Counted from the stretch's first letter, positions 1-13,338 are shown. The stretch: 64,000 nucleotides of DNA from Pogostemon cablin (GCA_023678885.1 CM042985.1:8978985-9042984); one strand, 5' to 3'. Program-made: numbers and translations. Notes: a model not told the origin generated them from the letters alone.

Positions 1-600
1 CCTATTTTAAATTAAATTAAATTAACATTAATTAGTTGATATTGTACCCTTCAATAGTACACTCTTGAAACATAAATTAACATACATAAAGATTAATCTA
101 AATAAGAAAATTAATACAATAATTATATTTATGCGTGTTTATTTTTTATTTTTCTAAACCCGTTAATAAAATATATCCCTCTAAAAAAAACTTTTATTAA
201 TCCATATGTTAATTTTATAAACCAAATATACCTAAGAGTTAATAAATATGCACCCTCGTTATAAACCAAATATACCTAAGAGTTAATAAATATGCACCCT
301 CATTTTACAAATAATTTTAGTTGATAATTCATTCTCATATTTAACTCATATCAATTTGTTATTTGTGGATTCTATTACGATTTTTTTAGTTATAGTTTTT
401 TTTATCATAAATAATAATTAGTTCATAACTAATAAAAGTTTTTGTTTTATAATAAATAAACAAATATACTCAGCAATATTTAACTAATAAAATTTGTTAT
501 TACAAGTAGATGGCTTTATTAGCGACAAATTTTGGGGTTGTAATTGTAATAACTATAGAAAGCGCAAGGAATAATAATTCAAACAAATGTTGAGCTAGGT
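1..600. other. AT-rich intergenic DNA
   Basis: No coding signal is visible on either strand. The stretch is AT-rich and holds one 44-bp tandem duplication, listed separately. Confidence 0.6.
215..302. repeat. 44-bp tandem duplication
   Basis: Two adjacent units (215-258 and 259-302) share the segment from TTATAAACC to GCACCCTC almost exactly. It looks like a recent local duplication and no function is apparent. Confidence 0.85.
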
Positions 601-604
601 TTTG

Positions 605-734
605 TTGGGCTTAGGCTTCTTAGGCCCAAGAATGTAATGAATAGGCCCATTTATATTAGGCCCATCGCATTTAGCTGTTGTCGATTTATTAAAGGCCGTT
701 GTGGATTCGCATTCAGTAGCCCATCTAATTGGGC
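605..734. promoter_or_regulatory. Cluster of site II (GGCCCA/TGGGC) motifs
   Basis: Within 130 bp there are TTGGGC at 605-610, AGGCCCA at 622-628, 643-649 and 658-664, GCCCA at 719-723 and TTGGGC at 729-734. Site II elements of this type are known TCP-factor sites in promoters of plant housekeeping and ribosomal-protein genes. The nearest gene to the right starts 1.7 kb away, so the cluster may serve a gene lying left of the window, be a relic, or mark a distal start. The motifs are seen; the function is inferred. Confidence 0.5.
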
Positions 735-745
735 TTAGATAAACA

Positions 746-1633
746 CTTGACTACTTGAGCTCTCTTTTTATTTTTTCCTAAATCATTAGGGAATATAATA
801 TGCTCCGAACAAATGAAAAATATAACTATTGTTCATAAAGATTAATCATTTCATCCATCTTTATATAACTAACCAAGAATTTTCTATTGTCACATGTCAT
901 CTTCTTATGTCTTTAGAATGATTTGTCATTCTAATTATTTTTCTTATCAACTAAATACTCGTAGCGTATCACGCGGATTACATACTGGTTTAATTATAAA
1001 ACATACAGCATATCACACCAAATGGCATAGACCATCGGACCAAGTCACCCATAAATTAACACATTCATCCTTCATGCTTTTTTTTTACGCAAGCCTCATT
1101 AAACTTCATCATAAAGAAATGAAAATACAATATTAATTATATAAACTCAAATACATCTTACTTCAAAAATTGTCATCATTAAGTAACACACATAACACAT
1201 GACATATATATATTTATTTTAAAGAGAGTAGTATAGTATCTAATAGAACCAGTTCTATATGAAACCATTGTGGTCACCATCAATTTTTTTTAGGAATAAT
1301 TACCTTTACACCCTTAAAATTAATTATTGATTTGGGTTTAGGTTAAAGGTTTAAGATTAAATAAATTATAAACAATGTTATTCTATGATTATTTTGGTTT
1401 TTAATTGATAAGTTTAAACTTTATACAAATAAGTGTTAATTGATGTGAGAGAATAAATGAAAGATAACAGGGAAAGAAAAAAAAAATTAACTAAGGAGAT
1501 AATGTATACTACATTAAGGAGTGAGCAATGCTTAATTAGGTACCTATATGTTGTGATCCTTCAATATGTACGTACTATATGTGAGAGATTTTTAAAATTT
1601 TTATTAAATTAAATATGAACCCTAAATCAAATA
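746..1633. other. AT-rich intergenic DNA, no gene seen
   Basis: An open frame at 894-1136 has no recognisable family and lies in AT-rich DNA, so I treat it as chance. Nothing else is supported. Confidence 0.5.
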
Positions 1634-1901
1634 CTCCATCTGTCCCGTCCTTATCTGTCCCGTCCTTATGGTTATGTTTACTTTTTGTACGTGGAAAATG
1701 TAGTATTTTAATAAGTATTGAGGTGAGAGAAATAATATTTTAATATAAAGTGGGTAGGTGTATTAGTGTGATGTGTGGATCCATAAGAAAGAAATAAGTA
1801 ACTAATTTGTGTAGATTTCATATGCTAAAAAAGGAAATGTAACTATTAGGATGGAACACTCAAAATAAAAATATGTAACCATTAGAATGAGACGGAGGAA
1901 G
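1634..1901. mobile_element. Stowaway-like MITE (Tc1/mariner type)
   Basis: The left end reads CTCCATCTGTCCCGTCC and the right end GACGGAGGAAG, approximately inverted copies of the Stowaway end CTCCCTCCGTCCC. TA dinucleotides flank both ends as the expected target duplication. There is no coding capacity; the element sits in the upstream region of the THO4 gene. Confidence 0.75.
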
Positions 1902-2335
1902 TACTAAGGTAAATGTTAAATTCTAGTACTAAACTTTTTCAAACCATAAAAAATAAAAATAATATTCCCTTCTCGAAATATCCTCATTTTAATTGGACGT
2001 TCTATTCAAAATCTTCATTTTCTCAAAAGAGGCTCACATATATCCATCACATACTATTATTACAACTACTACTAATCATAAAATAAAAAAAAAAAATCTT
2101 CAATTCACGTGTAAAAAACAAATGAAACTGAGGGTAATAAATAAATAAATTTATAGATGGAACAGCTCCATTTTTATCTTTATTTTATTTATTTCTTAAA
2201 TAATTATAAATCTTAAGAAAATTTGTTTTAATACTTAAAAAAAAAATACCGCCGCCTATTGAAATAGAAATAATTTAAACTGAATATTTTACTACCTTAT
2301 AAACTAAGGTCGCCAGTATTATCTCTCCCGCTTTC

Positions 2336-2391
2336 GGCCCACCTTCTCTTTTCTCCCATCAACTTGCCCCCCTTCCTTCTTCAAACCCTAA
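2336..2391 (+). promoter_or_regulatory. THO4 proximal promoter/5' UTR motifs: GGCCCA and telo-box
   Basis: GGCCCA lies at 2336-2341 and a telo-box AAACCCTAA at 2383-2391, within 120 bp upstream of the THO4 start codon. The telo-box plus site II pair is typical of plant genes for ribosome and RNA-processing factors. The motifs are seen; the regulatory role is inferred. Confidence 0.6.
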
Positions 2392-2454
2392 TTATCTACT
2401 CTTCTTCAGATCTCTCTCGCTTGCTTCTGTGGATATACGCATACGGAACACAAG

Positions 2455-5400
2455 ATGTCAGGCGCTCCGCTGGATATGACTCTTGACGATCTAATCAAGA
2501 GCAACAAAAAATCCGGCGCTCGAGGTAGAGGCCGCGCCGCCGGTCCTGGACCTACACGCCGCCCGCCTAACCGTTTTGCTAATCGCGCAGCTCCCTACGC
2601 TGCTCCCAAGGTTAGATCCTGTCGCCCTTAAGTGTTTTTCAGTATTTCGTTATACGTCGTTTGAGTTAATTGATTTTATCACCGCTATTTTTGTTGAATA
2701 ATAGTTTCTTGATGCTATCTGGTGTGAGAATTTTGCTCTTAGGAAAAAAAATATTAATAAAATCAAGGGAGGGTATGGAAGGAGATGGAATCGCCTGTTA
2801 TAAAGAATTAGTTTTTGTTGCGTTTAATGTTTTCGTTCAGTTTGGTATTGTTTTAACTGATGCATGAAGGATGTGATTTAGGCACCTGACACCACTTGGG
2901 GTCATGATATGTTCTCCGCGGGTGGACGAGCTTCCAATATTGAGACTGGAATGAAGCTATATATTTCAAATTTAGAATATGGAGTCTCAGCTGAGGATAT
3001 TAAGGTGTTTCTCTTAAAGCCCTCTCCTTATTCTTCTCCTTTCCCTTGATCTTGCTGATTGTTTGAATAAATTACTTTCCCTTGATCTTTTTCGTAGTTT
3101 CTTGATCTTGCTGATTGTTTTCTATCCCTTGATCTTGCTGAGGATATTTCAAATTTATCTCTTTAAATTGTCCGATTTGATTTCTTGAAATTTCTGAGAC
3201 ACTTGAATTGGTTTTGCATCTGTTAGTTTTTAGCTGGTTGAGATTGTAGCTTATAGCATGTGCTAAGAAGTTGTCGCAACTCATAGTTTAATTTCAGTTG
3301 TTATGTAGATATGCAGCCAGGTGATAATATGCGTGTGATGGCATACTGAATTAATCGATCACCTCTAGATCAAGTACTATTACTGTTTACATATATATGT
3401 TGGGTTGTAGGGGTTGTTTTATTTGTCCATTCAGGCGACGATTGGAATCTTCTTGTGTAGACTTTGAGAAAAGCTTAATCTAACTATTGACTCATGGTTG
3501 TAGATTTCTAGTTTCACATACAGTTCTTCCATTAATCGATTGTTCAAATAAGAGTAGAAAATAACAAGAACATTGTGAAGTCCTCAAATTTTTAGTTGAA
3601 TTTTTAGGTAAAAATTCAGTTACTTTGGATGCACTTTTCTGTTAGATTTTTGGAAGTGGATGAGCATGAATAAGATTGTTGCCGCTAGTTTTATATGTTT
3701 ATGGATTTATTAGTGATCCATCCACATAAATTTATTGTAAATTGTAATACACTGTTGAGTAGGTTCTATGAGCACACTGTATACACAATTTGTTCAATGT
3801 GTAAACTATTATGCTCTCTGATTGCATTGATGTAACATAAAAGATGATGTACAAATTGGTTAACTCAATTGACCTGGAATATTAGATATAACTTGTATAA
3901 CCATTTCACCGCATGATCCTATGTTGCAAAACATAAAGAAAAATGCTTGCTGTAGTGTTTTTTGTCTGTAAATATAAAGTTCAAACTTTCAACTAGGTGT
4001 TTTAGCGAACTATTATCTTCTCTTGAATATGTTTTACATACATGTTCTTGCAATGGATTCTTTTACTAGGTCTACATGTTGGCCTTTAAATCTCTTTTGA
4101 GTACATTTACTGAGCCCTTAAATTTGTTTATCCATGTATATAAAAGCTCCTGATTAGCAAACTGTTTATATTCCCTTATGTATGTTCCATGTGCATTTTC
4201 TTGTGCCAAATCACTAGCACTACGTGTAGGCCTTTAGGTCCCTTTCAAATCTCACTAAAGATTTTTGGGAGTATTATCTCATACACACTACTCTATTCCA
4301 ATCTGAATCAGAAATACTTGTTTGAGCGCTGAGAATTTTTCCGAAATCTAAAGCTTGGCTTTTAAATAAAGTGTAAGAATTTTTACCTATTCAGAGTTCA
4401 ACTAATGTTCAACTTGTTTTAAGATTTTGAAGCTGAACTCAATTGATTATTAAACGAGCTCAAGCATAACTCTTGCAGCATATTATATTTCAAACAAGTT
4501 TAACAATTGTGTGCATTTAGCTCTATATTCTTCACCGACCTTTAGTCCAAGTCAAATCATGGTCCTTACATTTTTGGTAAAGTTTGTGTTGGTCCTTGAG
4601 TTTTCTTTCTGATGTAATCCTTGTGGTTGCATCTTGGTCACTCTGCTGTTGTATTTTAAAGGTGATATCATTCTGTTATACATGTGTGTGTGAATGTACT
4701 TAACGTTGTCAGTTAAATTGCTTTGTCTTGATGTTTCTTTGAGCTCTGTTATCTGTCAGAAGATTGTGTTCCATTTAACCTTACATATAAAATATTCTAT
4801 GTTATTCTGCAGGAACTCTTTTCAGAGGTTGGTGACCTAAAGAGGTACACGATACACTATGATAGGAGTGGGCGATCAAAGGTATCTGAATTTAACCTTG
4901 TCATTCCTCTCGGTGCACCTCCTGTCTAGCTGTGTTTTAGGGGGAAAAATGGCTTTTCTACAGGGCACTGCAGAAATTGTCTTCTCAAAACGACAAGATG
5001 CATTGGCTGCTATCAAGAGATATAACAACGTTCAGCTTGATGGAAAACCAATGAAAATAGAGCTTGTTGGAACAAACATGTCTATGCCAGCTGCTGGTCT
5101 TCCTTCTGTGGGTGCTTTTAGTGATTTAGATGCAGCTCCCAGAAGGTGAGTTTTGGCTAGATCAATGTTTTAACAAGTTTTTACTCGACATTTTTAGTAA
5201 TTTTAAGATTTAAATTGTTACATGCTCTCTGTTGCATCTTGGGATATAATTTGTACATGTTGCTTCAGTTTGATGCATCTATCTTAAGTGCTTTTGCCCT
5301 TCGTTACAACAATGATTGGTGAATTGAAAATAGTGAACTCCTCTATATTTACTTGTTATCCTTAAATTCATAGATTTCAGACGTGCAAATGCTGTGCAGC

Positions 5401-6333
5401 GTACTGATTTCCCTTCTTTTAGCCCTTCTTAATGGTCATTTTATTAGTAAGACTGCATTTTTATGGAAGTATAGAATCTTGTGTGAAAGTTAAAGTGCCT
5501 AGCCATGCGTCAACATTTGTTAGAATCTAATTTTATCCTCTTTTGTTGCTCTTACTGTAGTTAGAACTTAGAATATATTCAGTGGTGAAGGTAGCTGAAA
5601 GAGTTTTCTTTCTTCTGGCCTTTCTCAATGGTCATTTTGTTTGTGAGACTGCATTTTTATGAAAGTTATAGATTCTAATGTAAAAGTTGAAGTGCACAGC
5701 TAATTGTTGCTCTTTACAAAAAATAAAGGAATTTTTTTTGTTGCTCTAATTGTAAATATATTCAGTTGAGAAAGTAGTTTAAGGTACCGTTCTTGCAGAA
5801 TATAATACTTGCAGTAATCAATTCAAGTAACCAGTTATCTTTGCCGGGCGTATAGGTGACTTGAAGAAAATGTAGACTTCTTTGATTACTAATTAATGCA
5901 CATGCAGACGTATTGGATTGATTATAAATAATGCTTCTGTTTGTAAGTTCTAATTCTGAAATCAAAGCAGAGTTGTGTTAGGTCTCATAATGTTTGCGTG
6001 AGCTTTTGAAATGTTTAGTAAGCTGATGAGTTGGATGACTCTGAAAGATGAATTTAGGAGTGTAATGAACTTTCAGATCTTAAAAGAAACATTTGGCATA
6101 TAAATATATGAACTCGTACAATTTATGTTGTTTTCTCTAATATTTCATTGCATTGGAACAGTGTACAAGGTAGAGGTGGTTTTGGTAGGTCACGAGGTGG
6201 AGGTGGAGGTGGACGAGGTCGTGGATTTGGAAGGGGCCGTGGACGGGGAAGAGGCCGTGATGAGAAGGTGTCTGCTGAGGATCTGGATGCTGATCTGGAG
6301 AAGTATCACGCAACTGCAATGCAGACAAATTGA
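2455..6333 (+). CDS. THO4: THO complex subunit 4 / ALY mRNA export adaptor
   Basis: Five exons: 2455-2610, 2882-3004, 4813-4881, 4964-5145 and 6162-6333, giving 233 residues with stop TGA at 6331-6333. All introns are GT-AG and the phases join. The N-terminus carries the ALY box (MTLDDLIK, residues 8-15) followed by an Arg/Gly-rich stretch. A WGHD motif sits before one RRM, with RNP2-like LYISNL and RNP1-like GTAEIVF. After the RRM come a run of Gly/Arg repeats and the conserved C-terminal helix DLDADLEKYH, which in this family binds the UAP56 helicase. The family acts in the nucleus, linking transcription and splicing to mRNA export within TREX. Intron 2 is long (about 1.8 kb) and intron 3 is only 82 bp. 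The start codon is chosen because the ALY box begins seven residues later. It is convergent with the next gene. Family assignment is firm; which ALY paralogue is not resolved. Confidence 0.95.
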
Positions 6334-7329
6334 TGGAGCTTATAGCATATTTCCTGGATTTTACTTGTATGCACCAACATGTATTTGATGCCCAAAGTTC
6401 AATGCAGTCTGTAATTTGACCAATATGTTAGCTCTTTTGAAGATTGCAGGGATCTTAGTAGTGGGGGGGCTGGTTCTGGGAACTTATTTTAATTTATCGA
6501 ATGTATCTTTCGTATGGATTAGCATGCTTTTGTTCTCCCCTACTGAAGCTATTGATTGATCAGAAGTTATGGAAGAGAATCTAAATTGAAGAGACAGTGG
6601 TCATATTTTCCTGGATCGTGGTGGGGGATCGACTTTGAAAGATGTACGTTTTCTCCTTTTCTGCATTCTTCTCTATATTGAAATGCTCCCCTTGGTTTGG
6701 CTGCGTATTTGTACAATCTTCTAGACCTGTGCTGAATGTTTATTTTCGCATTTATTGTTCAAAATTGAAAGAGATTGACGTTGAGAAAGGAGCAAATATT
6801 GTCTGAGGTTTCATCTCCTCGTTCCTCTGTTTCCATTTAAGTTAGTTTCTTGCTTACAGTGGTTGCTTCCGATTGCGGATCCACAAATTACGAGATCTTT
6901 GAAGACTTCACTGATTGATTTCTTAACTAGAAGAAATCTCAGCTGATATAGTCATTTCCTACCATGTCAGTTGGGGCAGTCAAATTAGCTAGATTTTGGC
7001 TGGGTGTGCCTCATTACATCTCATAGTATGTAATGATTTTTTAAAGTAGTTTTAAGTTTTATCTGCATAATCAAAGGTCTTATGTCTTTATTTCCGTTTT
7101 TTTATTTTTCTATACTAGTACTCATTTTTTAAATTTAAACAGTTTTGTGCAATATCAACCATGTATCAATAATAAAAGTGTGTTTTTCTTTCTAAATAAA
7201 AAAAATCTTTCATCTACTGTTGCAAACGATATTATATTGCCAAAAATGCACCAATTTAGAAAACCAACTACTAAAATGGGGCTACGGTTTCACAGTGAAA
7301 CACTTTAAAACACGACATTGGGGGATTGC
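6334..7329. other. 3' UTR and intergenic space between convergent genes
   Basis: This is the shared downstream region of THO4 (+) and the unknown gene (-). It is T-rich with AATAAA-like signals near 7170. No separate gene is seen. Confidence 0.6.
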
Positions 7330-10300
7330 CTAAATCTGTGATCTCCTGGATTTGCTTAATATAGGGCATCTAGAGAAAATTAATCCCAAAATGGAATGTA
7401 TTATAGCTTTTATGCAAGAAACTATAAAATTCCAGCAGGATGATGGCCAATACCAGGGGTATAGTAGTCCAAAGAACAAACTGATGATATGCCGAGGATA
7501 TCTCCCGACCTGAACACAGGCACCACCCATCGTTAGGTCATTTATCTACAGTTTTCTATGCAGAGTAGGGCTTGGGAGAGGAGAATGAGACTTACAGGGA
7601 AAAGAAAGTCTAATGCATCCCATGCAGCGAGACGGACAGCTCTTGTTGGGTACATTGGACCACCGGGAGATGTGAAGCTGTATAAGCATGTTTTCAGTCT
7701 TGTGCTTGTTGCCATTTTTAGTTCTACCCCTGTAAAATCATAAAGATACGCCTAGACTTCAGAATTGGAAAGAGAGTTGCTTGAATAGAAAATTGCAGTA
7801 TCAAAGGGCAGAACCTCGGAGAACTTTAATCTTAGATAGGTAATGAAGAAGCACTGGCTCCACCTTCAACTTTTGAATCTAGTGAAAGAACAAAAAATGT
7901 AATACAAGATAATGAGAAGATCGACACAGGATGAAAGGGGTAATCTATGGTGATGATAATTGCAAGTTAATGAAACACCTGTGTTTAATCTTGTACCTGA
8001 TCAGCCACTTCAGAGACAAATATGTCCTGTGGGCCTCCAATTAAGCAAGCATTAGGGAAATCAGGATATTTATTCAGGAAAATTTCAAGTTTGTCTGCTG
8101 CAATGATTACATCAATTTCTAGTTAGAATGGCAATGTAGGTGCATATGCAATAACACTCAGGTAAAACACACATTTATTTAAAAAGATCAATAAACCTGA
8201 GTCATAAAAAAATAGGAATCTTGATAGGAGGAGAAACAAATCTCGCTGAGCCTGATAAAAGAATAATAACAATGAAAGTCGCTAATAGTACAGTTGATGA
8301 AAGGTTACGGTGATCAAAAAGAAAAATGCAGAATCCAGATCAAGACAAATAATAACAGTAGTTGCTGTTTAGTAACAATAAATGTTAGACCTGTGGGGGG
8401 ATCTTCTTTGATCTTTCAGAATCCAAAGAAACTTCCTCCAGAAGATACTACAAACAGAAAAAAAGCATTAAGTTTATAATTTGTTATATCTGCGGAATTA
8501 GTGCTGTATTAACAAATCTTCATGCCTAAAACTTCTCACATGAAAAAGGCTCAAGAAACGCCTTGCATTTGTTTGGATGTCGATCCTGCATGTACGCGTA
8601 TATACATAATCAGGCAAAACTTATAAGCATAAAATTCAGGAGAAAAAACTAGAGAAGGGTTTCTATAAAGCATTAATCAGGAGGGGGATGATAAGAGTGG
8701 AATGAAGAAACAAGGGATACTTGATAATAATTGTGTTAGATTCATATATTTGAAAATCTGGAAGGTCTTCGTTTTTAGTCTCTCTTTATGATTTATCCAT
8801 TCTTTATCTGAGTAGAGCCTGATTCTTGAAACTTTCTATATAAGACATACAGGACTTTGAAGGTAAAGAAAATACAATTCTCTTGGTAATGGTGGAAGTT
8901 TTGCTTGTTTTATGTATCTTAAGTTTAATTAGAAATGTTATCATGTAAAGACAGCAGATCAATATAATGTTTCAATGGAAGATTATCCAGGTTGCACAGT
9001 TACCAATCCCCCAGCATAAGAAGTTTGACGATCATTGTGGGACAACAAAAAATCCTTAAATCTATGTAAAATTACAAATTTAGCAGTCGGAAAAGGTCAC
9101 TAATAGACGGTAAAATGAATCATTCCCTTAACAGTTGTAGGTCCAAACATTCAGCAAGGAATGAAGAGCTTAACATAAGAATAAGCTCTTCATGTTTTCG
9201 TGCTGTCTTTACTTAGTTTTTTTCTGCTTTCAGTTCTCTGAACTAAGGCAAAATATTCCACTTCTGCAGGATATGGTCATTTCAGACTCATCAGTGGCAT
9301 TGATCTATATATTCCTATTTTTTCAGCATTTGGGGTTGAGAGTGACTTGACCTTCTCATAATACCACAGCAGTGTTTAGTTGAGTAACTAGTTTCATCAT
9401 GGAAGACTTGGAACTGTATTGAGATATCAAGTTAGTCATGCGCGAAGATGCTTTTAACCTGCTTTCTTACTTCTTATCAACTTTTGTAGTACGTCACTTG
9501 AAAAAAGAAAATTCATGTATTGCAGAATGCACTTATAATCGATGCTGCAGCATAGCTTAGCGGGTGGGTGATCTTACCGTGCACAATTTGTTTTTCCTTT
9601 AAGTGACTCATTGACCAAAAAGGGCAGGTTTGACCAATAAAACTAAGTAACAAAGTATCTCAATACAGAATTTACTATACATCCTTAATATCAGTCCCAG
9701 ATTCCCAGCTTATGTAGCTCGATGTTGTTAAATTACCTTGTCTTAACCACAAGTAATCAGCTCAGATTTCTTCTAACATAATGGTTTATCTATAATACAT
9801 TTCTTAAAATAAACGGATGATAGACATAGAAGGAGAATGGAGAAGATTGATTCGTAAGCCTCTGTGTTATTCATCTAAGAAAGGGTAATAAAAGATGATT
9901 CATCATCATGTACCAGAAATTCCAACTAATATAGTAGGCAGTAATTCATACCAAAAGACATGTCTGGCACCTTGGACTAGAGCTGTTGAGTAACGGAGCA
10001 AGACTTCAGGATTATCAACCTGAACCTCAAACATCTGTGAAACAGTATAGTTTAAACAATTACAACATGAACTACATTGCTCGGTTAAGCAAGAACAAAT
10101 AAACAAAATTGAAGAGATACTTCACTCTTGGTGATGGATATTTGCCATGAATTTTACTTGTCAGTAATTAATGGAAATTAAGTAGGATATCAGAAAAAAA
10201 AAAAGTTAATTACATACCCACTTATGGAACAAGAGAGTGAAAATATTAGATGCAAATGACTGGCTCCAAAGTTGTACTATGAGATCAAGGATTGATTTTC

Positions 10301-11891
10301 CATTTTGTGGCGTGTATAAGAAATAATCAGCAAGCACGTTGTAATAGCAAACTGGATACCCATGTCTATCATTGGCTGCAGATACTGCATCTCCCTTGCC
10401 AAAAATTATCTCTGTCTTTCATATAAAAGAAAAATAGCATTTAGTGACGAAATTTACTGTTATAAGTATTAGGAGTCACAATTCAGACTGCATCTTTGGA
10501 AGTATTATGCTAATGAATAGGAGGAAAAGGTCAATCTAGAGTTTAGGTCATGTGCCTGTGCACCATCTTTCACTACTTGTGCACAACAAACTACTGCTGT
10601 ATAACTCTCTTCCTGCATGTCATCCAGTAGGCCAGGTATTCCATTCAAAGAACAAAAAACACTCACCAGAAATGAGTTCACCTAAGGAATCCTGTTTCAT
10701 GAAAGGTCATGCAGCAGAGTCATATAGTATAACCATGGCATTATTTCTAATAATTAAGTTCATATCTACTGATAATGGACATGTAGATCGCCAACCATCT
10801 AGTATTACATACTGCTTTTTGTTGCAAAAGGCCATAACTCAAATGTTTGCAAGCAATAGACCAAGCACCAAGTGTCATCTAGTGTTTGTTGGTGCAAACT
10901 GTTGGTCAATAGAGAATACTGGGAACAAATACTACAGTGAACTCCCCAGATTCCAACTTGAAGCATGAAACTTAATCATTGAGAGTTATACAAATGGTAC
11001 CCTGAATTCTATTGCAGAAACCTAAGCAAAAGGACCTCTTGCACAAATTTACCAAGCAATATTGTTTAAAGTTGCATAATACATGCATCTAAATGTTCCG
11101 GACATTTCTTCCTAAAAAACAATTAGTCCTACCTTACAAGTTCTACTTCATTATACTTGTTAGCTCCTACTCCCGATCAAAGAAAAAGGAACAACCGTAC
11201 TTAAAAGCATTAATAAGACGGATAATCGCAATTATAGTGAGAAGCAGAAAGACGATTCACTTTCGTAGAGTTAATACCATACTTTTATCTAAGCACATAA
11301 TGTCGGATTTCCTATTTCGAAAATTTCGCCAAAGAAAATTGAACAGCAGGAGTAATAAAGATGAAACTGAAACACATATTCACATCAACTTTCGCAGATC
11401 AATTATAACATGCCATTTACGGCAGGATTGAATAATAATTGCACAATCAGTTATTAATTTCACCGATTTAGTATATTCGAAGCTTAATCTACAACGGCAT
11501 TTGTCGATGCAACATAAGACAATTAAATTAAATCATTTCAGAACTAGCAGAATCAATTCCTGAAATCACCTTTAGCACGATCATCGACTTCCAATGCTAT
11601 GTCTGCAAACAACTCTTGCAACAAGTTTGGCCTCTGCGATGCCGAAGCTAAAGCCTGAAGAATCAATAACCAATTGACCAAAAACCGCTAATTACTAAGC
11701 ATACTTCCAATCAATAAACCACGCAAAAAACTTATATGTATATTTCCATCCACATTTTAGACGTGTAAATGAATCGAAAGAAGTAGCGTTCATCCTATGT
11801 GTAGTTTACATACACGTTGAAGCTTCTTGTGAATTTGAAGAGCGAGCGCGTGGAGGTAAGCAGAGGCGCGAGGCGTCGCCGCCGGTTGCAT
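7330..11891 (-). CDS. Conserved plant protein of unknown function (11 exons)
   Basis: Reading down the minus strand, exons are 11891-11814, 11654-11570, 10411-10218, 10034-9952, 8585-8540, 8447-8391, 8251-8197, 8097-7997, 7878-7815, 7729-7596 and 7509-7330. All phases join and give 358 residues ending in TAG at 7332-7330. Recognisable blocks include QELFADIALEVDDRAK near the N-terminus, then LDLIVQLWSQSFASN, VDNPEVLLRYSTALVQGA, YLLEEVSLDS, AQRDLFLLLSRF, KLKVEPVLLHYLS, SFTSPGGPMYPTRAVR and GRYPRHIISLF, with a Trp/hydrophobic C-terminus (LLYPWYWPSSCWNF). I recall near-identical blocks from uncharacterized proteins annotated across land plants but know no assigned function. Most of the protein looks alpha-helical; the end could be a membrane or protein-contact segment. 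No stop or frameshift was found, so it appears functional. Introns 2, 3 and 4 are long (1158, 183 and 1366 bp). Confidence 0.88.
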
Positions 11892-12416
11892 TCTGGTGGA
11901 AATCCTCCAACGCCGGTCCGTTTTGGATCATTTGACAAGGAAGCGTAACTGCCCTCTTTCTACCAGCAGAGTCCTATACATACACGTGTTTACACGGAGA
12001 GGGGGGGGGGAGGGTGTTGGTTGACTGTTGAAGATTATCCAAAAAGTGGGAATGAGTCAGCAAATGGTGGATTGGGAACAATTATGCATCTGGCTAGCTG
12101 TCCTCGCGAAGAGTCCCTATATATGCCACCACCAGCCACCCCACACCTACCCTACCCCCACCCCACCCCTACTCTACCCCACCCCAAACTTTGGTGTAAC
12201 TGATTGAACGAGCAGATGCGTTGTGTGCCTTGAACGCCACTCGAACTCGATTCGAAACTTGAAAACTTAAAAAAAAAAAAAAAAAGTCTGATAAAGTGAA
12301 ATTAAAGGTTAAAATAATAATAATAATAATAATAAAAAGTAAACCTTAATAACCTCCAAAAATGAATAAATAGAGTAAATACCAATGCTATTCCTATTAT
12401 TATATACTCCCTCCGT
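11892..12416. other. 5' flank of the unknown gene, with G-run and C-rich tract
   Basis: This is the upstream side of the minus-strand gene. It holds a run of about ten Gs at 12001-12010, a C-rich imperfect CCCCACCC tract at 12127-12187, a poly-A run near 12270 and an (AAT)n run near 12310-12333. No gene is seen. Confidence 0.6.
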
Positions 12417-12664
12417 CCCATAGTTAAGTTTTAAGAAAATTTGCTTTTTGACCAACTTTATTAACTTTTAAGGGTATTGTGGTATCTTTAGGTAATAAAT
12501 AAATTATAAAGTATGTTAAGTGTGTTAAGTGGGAGTAATATTTTTAAAATTAAGATAACTTTTGAGGTTTTTAATTAATGTGAAGTTTTCTTCTTTGAAT
12601 GGTGAACATAAGTATGTGACGGACGAAAACGGAAAATGTGAACATAAGTTTGGGACGAAGGGAG
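12417..12664. mobile_element. Stowaway-like MITE
   Basis: The left end is CTCCCTCCGTCCCATA and the right end TGGGACGAAGGGAG, near-perfect inverted repeats flanked by TA on each side. It is non-coding; an open frame at 12562-12786 crosses its right end and is chance. Confidence 0.88.
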
Positions 12665-12682
12665 TATTAATTTTATTTAGTA

Positions 12683-12907
12683 CTCCCTCCCTCCACTGTC
12701 AATCTATCCATTTTACTATTTTAGGTCGTCCATCCTTAATATATTCATTTTCCATTTTGGACTATGAGACTCACACTCTTCACTAATACAAATAAAATAT
12801 GGGACCATACCCTCCATTAATATAACTACCTACTACACATAAAATAATAATACTCCTTAATCCATGTGCAAAAAGCAAACAAATACATTGAGGATGGACG
12901 GAGGGAG
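12683..12907. mobile_element. Second Stowaway-like MITE, adjacent to the first
   Basis: The left end is CTCCCTCCCTCCA and the right end TGGACGGAGGGAG, flanked by TA. It begins 18 bp after the previous element and is diverged from it internally, so it is a separate family member rather than a tandem copy. Confidence 0.85.
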
Positions 12908-13338
12908 TAATATATAAGTATGTAGTTATTTTTAAAGGATTTATTAAATTTTTTATATTTACAAATTAAAAATTCAAACAATAATGATAATTTCTTTATT
13001 GGTAGGTCTTGTGTGAAATCGCTTCACGTGAAATAATTTTACACTATTAAAATAATTATCACTATCGCTATAAAATATTATCACTTTTCATTTATACTAT
13101 AAATTATTCATAAAATAACATTATGACTTTTTAATATAAAAGTTATCACTTTCTAATAGTCTCACACTTTCTAATAGTCTCACTTTTTGCATTTCTTTAT
13201 ATATTTGATTAAATGGATAGAAATTTAAATCAATAATTCATTGCAATGAAAGGATTATCTTGTTGAGTAATTGAAAACATTTTTTTCGAACTAATGATAA
13301 TTGATAATGAGTTGATATCCGGTGCATCCGGGTGTAAG

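Noticed and set aside
4859..5149. Separate 96-codon gene inside THO4
   Set aside because: It is exon 4 of THO4 read together with part of intron 3; the spliced model explains the homology.
11093..11431. Plus-strand open frame of 112 codons (also 10552-10968)
   Set aside because: Both lie in introns of the minus-strand unknown gene and show no family features.
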